Positions 15,670 to 19,899 of a DNA stretch of 19,899 nt are shown in pieces. The stretch comes from CAZCWX01 sp964502465. GTDB lineage: Bacteria; Desulfobacterota; Binatia; Bin18. Numbering within the stretch: position 1 is the stretch's first letter; the number at the start of each line of letters is the position of its first letter. The notes under the pieces were generated by a model that did no database searches, had not been told where the DNA came from, and saw only the letters and a list, made by a program, of their open reading frames with translations. The DNA lies in contig CAZCWX010000636.1 of the NCBI GenBank assembly GCA_964502465.1, positions 1-19,899 of the forward strand, given 5' to 3'. The position numbers and the translations under genes are program-made.

Positions 15670-17460
15670 ATGAATCTGGTGCGATATCTTTCGTTCTTTG
15701 ACTTACGTCACTACCGATTGCGCTTTCTCGGCAGGGACATCGTCGCCAGCATATCGGTCTCCTTTCTCGACATTCCACAAGGGGTAGCCTATGCGATCAT
15801 TGCCGGGTTACCACCGGCCATGGGACTGTATGCTGCCGCTGTTCCAGCAATTGTTGGTGCATTATTTCGCAGTTCGCGCTACGTTGTCACAGGGCCAAGC
15901 AACGCCCTGAGTCTGCTGGTTGGAAGCGCGGTGGCTGCAGCAGTCGCAAGCAGCGGCGCTACACCAATGGAGGTCGGTGTGACGCTGGCTTTCATGGTCG
16001 GAGTCATCCAGTTCCTTGCTGGGGTGCTGCGGCTCGACGCATTTGCAGATTACATTTCTCATCCGGTCGTACGCGGCTATATTACAGGCGCAGCTGTGCT
16101 CATCGCGGTTGGGCAGTTGCACAACGTGACCGGTACGCCGCGACACGACGGCGACCTTGTGCAGGTGCTCAGGGCATGGATTGGAGATTTTCTCCTTACG
16201 GATCCGCTCGCCGTCGCTTTCGCCTTCGGTACTATTGCGGTTGTAGTCGGGCTGCGCTGGGTCAACCGCCGCATCCCTGGCTCGATTATCGCCATGGTTC
16301 TCAGTCTTGCTGTCGAAAGGGTGCTCCACCTTCATGAGCATGGCCTCCTGCTTGTGGAGGATCTTGCGCCAATACCAACTGGTTTACCTCCTTTTACAGT
16401 TCCACATTTAGACAATTGGACCACTCTAGTCCCAGCAGCAGTCGCATGTGCTGTCTTATCACTCGTAGAATCGAGTTCTGTGGCGCGGGCGCTCGCCGCT
16501 CGCACCGGGCAACGACTCGATATGGCAGCAGAGTTTGCGGCTCAAGGACTTGCTAACATCGCGGCTGCCTTCTCCAGCGCGTATCCAGTGAGTGGCAGCT
16601 TGGGCCGCTCCACATTAAACATGCAAGCTGGGGCGGAGAGCCGGCTCTCTGCCGCATTCTGCGGGCTGGCTATGCTTGCCGTGTTGCTCTTCTTGGGTCC
16701 TTTGGTGGGGAAGACACCAGTAGCAAGCCTTGCTGGGCTCCTTCTTGTGTTAGCCAACGATCTCGTCGATCGTGACCTGATTCGCATGACGGTCCGCGGT
16801 ACCATCAGTGATCGAGTGGCATTCGTGGTTACGCTGTTGGGTACTTGGACCCTTCCCCTCGATCAAGCGATCTATCTAGGTGTTGGCATAAGCTTAGTGT
16901 TGTTCCTTCGACGCGCACGACTCCTGACAGTCCGCGAGATGGCAATCGGAGAGAAGGGACGGTTTCGAGAGATCGACCCAGATGTGCGTGAAGCCAAAAG
17001 ATATTGCTCAGCCATCCGTATTATCAATGTAACTGGACCACTATTCTTTGCCGTTGCCGGCGAGCTTGAAGGAGCACTCGACTCCATAATCCGTGACTCT
17101 GAAATGCAGGTGCTTATCCTTCGCCTCAGGCAAGCACAGGATTTTGATGTCACTACGCTTAGTGTCCTTGAGACAGCTGCATGGAAACTTTCGGTTGACG
17201 GAAGAACACTCATTCTCCTCGGCCTGCGCCCCCCTGTGCTCAAACTGTTCGAAAACACAGGGAGTATTAAACGCATTGGCAGAGAAAATCTCTTTCTTGC
17301 TCAAGCAGGGTGGTTCACCGCAATGGAAGCTGCGCTTGAAAGGGCTCTCGTTTTGGTCGGTGAGCATGCCTGTGGCACCGCCTGCCCTTTAAGGGAATAT
17401 CTCACTACGCAACAACTTCTACGGCCCAGCACCGACGTGAGGACACATGACTCAGCATGA
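15670..17460 (+). CDS. SulP-family anion transporter with C-terminal STAS domain
   Basis: Membrane permease (596 aa) of the SLC26/SulP family, which moves sulfate, bicarbonate or other anions. The N-terminal transport core (about 20-415, around 12-14 spans) shows I-P-Q-G-V-A-Y-A-I-I-A-G-L-P-P near 35-49, T-G-P-S-N-A near 74-79, H-P-V-V-R-G-Y-I-T-G near 131-140 and P-V-S-G-S-L-G-R-S near 306-314. The STAS domain covers about 440-560. A short tail with H-A-C-G-T-A-C-P follows. Start is ATG, 116 bases after the molybdoenzyme, with no strong SD. Context at the end of the sulfur island suggests sulfate as substrate, out or in, but direction cannot be read from sequence. The frame ends at TGA 17458-17460. 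Confidence 0.92.
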   Translation: MNLVRYLSFFDLRHYRLRFLGRDIVASISVSFLDIPQGVAYAIIAGLPPAMGLYAAAVPAIVGALFRSSRYVVTGPSNALSLLVGSAVAAAVASSGATPMEVGVTLAFMVGVIQFLAGVLRLDAFADYISHPVVRGYITGAAVLIAVGQLHNVTGTPRHDGDLVQVLRAWIGDFLLTDPLAVAFAFGTIAVVVGLRWVNRRIPGSIIAMVLSLAVERVLHLHEHGLLLVEDLAPIPTGLPPFTVPHLDNWTTLVPAAVACAVLSLVESSSVARALAARTGQRLDMAAEFAAQGLANIAAAFSSAYPVSGSLGRSTLNMQAGAESRLSAAFCGLAMLAVLLFLGPLVGKTPVASLAGLLLVLANDLVDRDLIRMTVRGTISDRVAFVVTLLGTWTLPLDQAIYLGVGISLVLFLRRARLLTVREMAIGEKGRFREIDPDVREAKRYCSAIRIINVTGPLFFAVAGELEGALDSIIRDSEMQVLILRLRQAQDFDVTTLSVLETAAWKLSVDGRTLILLGLRPPVLKLFENTGSIKRIGRENLFLAQAGWFTAMEAALERALVLVGEHACGTACPLREYLTTQQLLRPSTDVRTHDSA

Positions 17461-17785
17461 CTCACCATCAAGAAACTGACAGCGGTCAGCCAGCGAAAGA
17501 AGTTGCTCCTGAAACCGCAAGAGTTCGGGCGGCTGATTGATCAAGACAGTGTACCTGGAGGACTATCTCCAGAGCGAAGAGCGGCGGCGGGTCATGCTAA
17601 ATCGCCCATTTCCCACCTACTTTCGAGACGCTTACCCGGATCAATGCTCATCCCATCCCCTGCTGACTCATGACAATTCTCCTACATTTATTTGTGCTCA
17701 TTAGCAGAGACAAGGCCCTATTCCGATAGTCACGTTGAATTTCTACCCTTAGTAGTATAGCTTCCTGCGGGGGAAAAGTTTGGCT
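17461..17785. other. Intergenic interval between SulP and thiolase-like genes
   Basis: No convincing gene is present. A 55-codon frame on the plus strand (TTG 17537 to TAG 17704) reads MIKTVYLEDYLQSEERRRVM and on, which looks somewhat protein-like but lacks an SD and has an ill-defined start; it could be a decayed fragment. A small hairpin CTGAC-AGCG-GTCAG (17476-17489) follows the SulP stop but has no T-run. TTGAAT and TATAGC near 17734-17760 are only about 15 bases apart and make at best a poor promoter. Confidence 0.5.
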
Positions 17786-18964
17786 ATGGCAAATGCAATG
17801 CGACAAGCCTGTATCGTTGGCATAGGCGAAACGCCGTACACACGCTGGGGAGGTATGGGTGACCGCGGTGAGTGGAGTCTCGCCTGTGAAGCGGTGCTCA
17901 ATGCGGTTGCAGATGCGGGTCTTGAAATTGACCAGATCGACGGACTCGCGTCATTTTCTGATGATGCGACTGTGCCGTGGCTCATGCAGCACGCCTTGGG
18001 ACTGCCGCGCCTGGGGTTCACCTCTCTGGTGTGGGGTGGTGGCGGTTCAGGTGCCTGTGGCGCTGTGGCGCACGCGGCTGCGGCGGTCGAAGCCGGACAG
18101 GCACAGTTCGTCGCGGTGTTTCGTTCACTCTGCCAGGGACCGGGACATCGCTATGGCCAGGCTGGGGGCTTCAGAGGGCTGCCGCATCTGAATTTTGTGG
18201 CGCCGTTCGGTATGTTCTCGCCGCCGATCATGATCGCGCCGCTCGTGCAGCGCTACATCCATGAATTCAACGCCAAGCCCGAGCATTTTGGCGAGGTGGC
18301 GCTGGTGTGCCGCGACAATGCCCAGCGCAATCCGCGCGCCGTCATGCGCGGGCGTCCGCTAACGATGGAGGACTATCTCAATTCCCGCATCATTGCCTCG
18401 CCGTTGCGACTCTTCGACTGTTGCCAGGAAAACGATGGTGCCTGCGCGCTGATTGTAACCACCCTGGAGCGCGCGCGTGATCTGCGGCGCAAGCCGGTGC
18501 GTATTCTCACCGCGGCCCAAGGGGGGAATCCCGGCTGGGGCGACGGTGCGCTCGGTTCGCACAACATGCCGATTGCGGAGTACGGCGCTGGGAACGGCAA
18601 AGCCCTTGCCACCCGCCTGTTCGAGCGCGCTGGCGTGACCCCAGCGGATGTGGATACGGTGCAAATCTATGATCACTTCACTGGCTTGGTACTGATGACA
18701 CTGGAGAATTTTGGGTTCTGTGGACGTGGTGAAGCCGGGCCGTTCGTGGCTGCCGGCCATATGCGCTGGCCCGATGGGAGTCTCCCGCTCAACACTTCTG
18801 GCGGACATTTATCGGAAGCCTATATTCATGGGTTGAATCTGGTGGTGGAAGGCGTGCGGCAACTCCGCGGCGAATCGACGTCCCCAGTAAAAGACGCCGA
18901 GATCTGTGTCGTTACCGCGGGTGCGAGTGCCTCGCCGTTCAGCGCGGCGATCTTAGGAGTGTGA
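17786..18964 (+). CDS. Thiolase-like protein lacking the thiolase nucleophile (SCP2/Ltp2-type)
   Basis: Cytoplasmic thiolase-fold protein, about 392 aa, of the lipid-transfer/SCP2 thiolase-like group. N-terminal C-I-V-G-I-G-E-T-P-Y and the region after W-G-G-G-G-S-G-A-C-G are diagnostic. Aligning the latter to the thiolase nucleophile motif puts glycine where the reactive cysteine should be, so thiolysis or Claisen condensation is unlikely. The C-terminal half carries V-Q-I-Y-D-H-F-T and G-G-H-L-S-E-A-Y-I-H-G-L-N, resembling Ltp2 steroid retro-aldolases that use tyrosines. Start: ATG 17786; a TTG at 17780 with GGGGGA five bases upstream and an ATG at 17798 are alternatives. It overlaps or abuts the DUF35 gene, matching Ltp2-DUF35 aldolase pairs. 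Substrate is unknown. Confidence 0.88.
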   Translation: MANAMRQACIVGIGETPYTRWGGMGDRGEWSLACEAVLNAVADAGLEIDQIDGLASFSDDATVPWLMQHALGLPRLGFTSLVWGGGGSGACGAVAHAAAAVEAGQAQFVAVFRSLCQGPGHRYGQAGGFRGLPHLNFVAPFGMFSPPIMIAPLVQRYIHEFNAKPEHFGEVALVCRDNAQRNPRAVMRGRPLTMEDYLNSRIIASPLRLFDCCQENDGACALIVTTLERARDLRRKPVRILTAAQGGNPGWGDGALGSHNMPIAEYGAGNGKALATRLFERAGVTPADVDTVQIYDHFTGLVLMTLENFGFCGRGEAGPFVAAGHMRWPDGSLPLNTSGGHLSEAYIHGLNLVVEGVRQLRGESTSPVKDAEICVVTAGASASPFSAAILGV

Positions 18965-18966
18965 CG

Positions 18967-19392
18967 ATGGCCTATCTCCCGAACGAGATTCCCGGACCGA
19001 AACCAACGGTTGACGACAAAGTGTTCTGGGACTACTGCCAGCAGCGGGAGTTGCGCTTTCAACGCTGCGCCGCCTGTCGCCGTTTCCGGCATCCGCCGAC
19101 GCCGGTCTGCCCGCAGTGCCGTTCGTTCGAGTCGGAATGGGTGCGTGCACCGGACACGGGCGTGGTGTTCAGTTTCACCATCGTTCATCATGCCGCGCAT
19201 CCAGCGGTGTCGGCAGTGACGCCGTATAACGTTGTGATTGTCGATTTTCCGGAGTGCGACCATACGCGCCTGGTGAGCAATCTGATTGACGCGACACCGG
19301 AAGAAATCCGCGTTAGCATGCCTGTCGCGCTCGTCTGGGAAACGGCGGGCAACGGCATGATCGTGCCGCGGTTCAAGAAGAAGAGTGGTTAA
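18967..19392 (+). CDS. Zn-ribbon/OB-fold (DUF35) partner protein
   Basis: Small acyl-CoA-binding partner, 141 aa. A rubredoxin-like zinc ribbon is formed by C34-x2-C37 and C48-x2-C51, preceded by F-W-D-Y-C-Q-Q-R-E-L-R-F-Q-R, and followed by an OB-fold with G-V-V-F-S-F-T-I-V and V-I-V-D-F. This is the standard companion of thiolase-like proteins; in Ltp2 complexes the DUF35 domain is needed for aldolase stability and activity. Start: ATG 18967 has AGGAG seven bases upstream; a GTG at 18961 also exists in frame. The ATG lies two bases after the thiolase-like stop, implying coupled translation. Its stop codon TAA shares the TTAA at 19389-19392 with the stop of a possible gene on the minus strand. 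Confidence 0.9.
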   Translation: MAYLPNEIPGPKPTVDDKVFWDYCQQRELRFQRCAACRRFRHPPTPVCPQCRSFESEWVRAPDTGVVFSFTIVHHAAHPAVSAVTPYNVVIVDFPECDHTRLVSNLIDATPEEIRVSMPVALVWETAGNGMIVPRFKKKSG

Positions 19393-19517
19393 GACAAGCG
19401 CTGCCAGAAGAAATTCTGCTCGTTCAGAAACCAATCATGTATCACGGCAAACGGAGTTGGATCACCTTCGGCGGGCACGTCGTGTCTTTGGTCTGCTGTA
19501 TCGGAAGGTTTAGTCAT
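19389..19517 (-). CDS. Possible 42-residue protein, unknown
   Basis: ATG at 19517 opens a 42-codon frame ending in TAA that shares the TTAA with the DUF35 stop. The product starts MTKPSDTADQRHD and ends with an aromatic-rich part (FAVIHDWFLNEQNFFWQRLS). The composition is protein-like and the shared stop is typical of convergent real genes. There is no clear SD, and a GTG seven codons upstream is another possible start. The frame begins just downstream of the group II intron's 3' end, so it could be a gene or gene remnant next to the insertion. No family recognised. Confidence 0.4.
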   Translation of the reverse strand: MTKPSDTADQRHDVPAEGDPTPFAVIHDWFLNEQNFFWQRLS

Positions 19518-19543
19518 ATTGCATCCAGTGTCCGCCACTCACC

Positions 19544-19899
19544 GTCGCGGTAGGGACGCCGGTTACCCGACGCCCCCCGCACAGATCCCGGCGTGCGGCT
19601 TTCCCGCACCGAGCTCCTCAGCCATACTCGCTTCCGCAGTCCTGGGCTATTCCCTGCAGGGAGGTTGGCATTGCTGTCCCCGATCCTTCCTGTTCGGTCA
19701 ATGTTTCCTGTGCAGGCTGCGTATGGCTGTCCGCCCCTTCCCCCTGTGGACGGCTCTCCCGTCCGCCGAGTACTCTGAGGTGATCCGACTCCCGCCGGAT
19801 CTTCAGCGCGCCTCGCTTCTGGCTCGGCGGTACTTACCTGCTGCGAGGGCTGTGCGGGCCGGGTAGGCTCCGGCCTCCTGCCGTGTCCGGGTTTCCCCT
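19544..19899 (-). mobile_element. Group II intron, 3' portion (runs off the right edge)
   Basis: On the minus strand the sequence ends with a domain V hairpin (19584-19616) and a domain VI hairpin (19544-19583) with a bulged A at 19551, seven bases before the last intron base (C at 19544, ending CGCGAC). Upstream (19727-19776) lies the AGTACT...GGACGG-GAGAG-CCGTCC...GGGGGAAGGGG segment, which I recognise as the stretch that usually precedes the maturase ORF in bacterial group II introns. Only about 110 bases separate it from domain V, and no frame there looks like a reverse transcriptase. The element therefore appears ORF-less or deleted. Its 5' end lies outside the window. Confidence 0.72.
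19584..19616 (-). ncRNA. Group II intron domain V
   Basis: The 33-base hairpin begins GAGCTCGG and pairs through TGCGG with CCGCA around a GAAAG loop. The unpaired CG bulge on the 3' strand and the lower stem closed by CCGGGATC follow in the right places. AGC near the 5' base matches the catalytic triad position. Apart from a G-A opposition in the lower stem, all hallmarks of domain V are present. Confidence 0.78.

Noticed and set aside
15586..15701. 38-codon ORF (MIALRVVTLVYAIA...) between the molybdoenzyme and SulP genes
   Set aside because: It overlaps the SulP start in another frame, has no clear SD and continues a shadow frame of the upstream gene.
17537..17704. 55-codon ORF downstream of SulP, with a LEDYLQSEERRR stretch faintly like Uma2-type proteins
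   Set aside because: No SD, TTG start right after a stop, and the resemblance is only a few residues; kept as possible decayed fragment.
19519..19866. Plus-strand 115-codon ORF over the right end
   Set aside because: It lies antisense to structured group II intron RNA; low-complexity composition with no protein family features.
1..19899. CRISPR arrays, tRNA and rRNA genes, transposase genes
   Set aside because: Looked for direct repeats with regular spacers, tRNA T-loop patterns and transposase motifs; none seen apart from the group II intron end.

Overview
The window is a dense bacterial segment, judged by eye to be in the mid-50s % GC. Predicted genes mostly have Shine-Dalgarno sequences, spacing is short and gene starts often overlap. 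The gene content (periplasmic PBP4, family III CoA-transferase, SnoaL-like protein, thiolase-like/DUF35 pair, IHF/HU protein, sulfur oxidation genes, group II intron) suggests a Gram-negative, chemically versatile, probably uncultured lineage related to Proteobacteria, such as Binatota- or Tectomicrobia-like bacteria. This placement is inference; no rRNA or other marker gene is present.

Layout. (1) 2-1510 +: D-Ala-D-Ala carboxypeptidase of the DacB/PBP4 type, whose start lies left of the window. (2) 1614-4625 -: large exported M28 metallopeptidase with a TolB-like beta-propeller in front, a PA insert and a C-terminal PDZ domain. (3) 4774-5769 +: patatin-like phospholipase, divergent from the peptidase. 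(4) 5770-6165: gene-free stretch with a dispersed hairpin repeat. (5) 6166-7740 +: SnoaL-like protein and family III CoA-transferase as a two-gene operon. (6) 7864-8790 -: ArsR-type repressor, possibly followed by a 60-codon ORF and a 9-codon ORF coupled to an IHF/HU gene. (7) 8927-17460 +: sulfur oxidation island. (8) 17786-19392 +: thiolase-like protein plus zinc-ribbon/OB-fold partner. (9) 19544-19899 -: 3' end of a group II intron leaving the window, with a possible 42-codon ORF between it and the DUF35 gene.

How the island may work: an ArsR-family repressor is divergent from a split YeeE/TsuA-type sulfur-compound importer. Next come a persulfide dioxygenase fused to rhodanese, a fused four-cluster ferredoxin/NrfD membrane protein, a DMSO-reductase-family molybdoenzyme without a Tat signal, and a SulP-STAS anion transporter. 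The simplest reading is import of thiosulfate or another sulfane-sulfur donor, oxidation of persulfide to sulfite, oxidation of sulfite to sulfate in the cytoplasm by a SoeABC-like complex feeding the quinone pool, and sulfate movement through SulP. The first half matches the BigR-operon arrangement (ArsR regulator, YeeE proteins, Blh). The Soe assignment is inference from gene context, cofactor motifs and subunit sizes.

The strongest regulatory signal is a perfect ATTGC-N6-GCAAT palindrome between the repressor and the importer. It covers the predicted +1 of one promoter and the -10 of the other. The strongest non-coding signal is the group II intron domain V/VI at the right edge, which appears to belong to an ORF-less or ORF-deleted intron.
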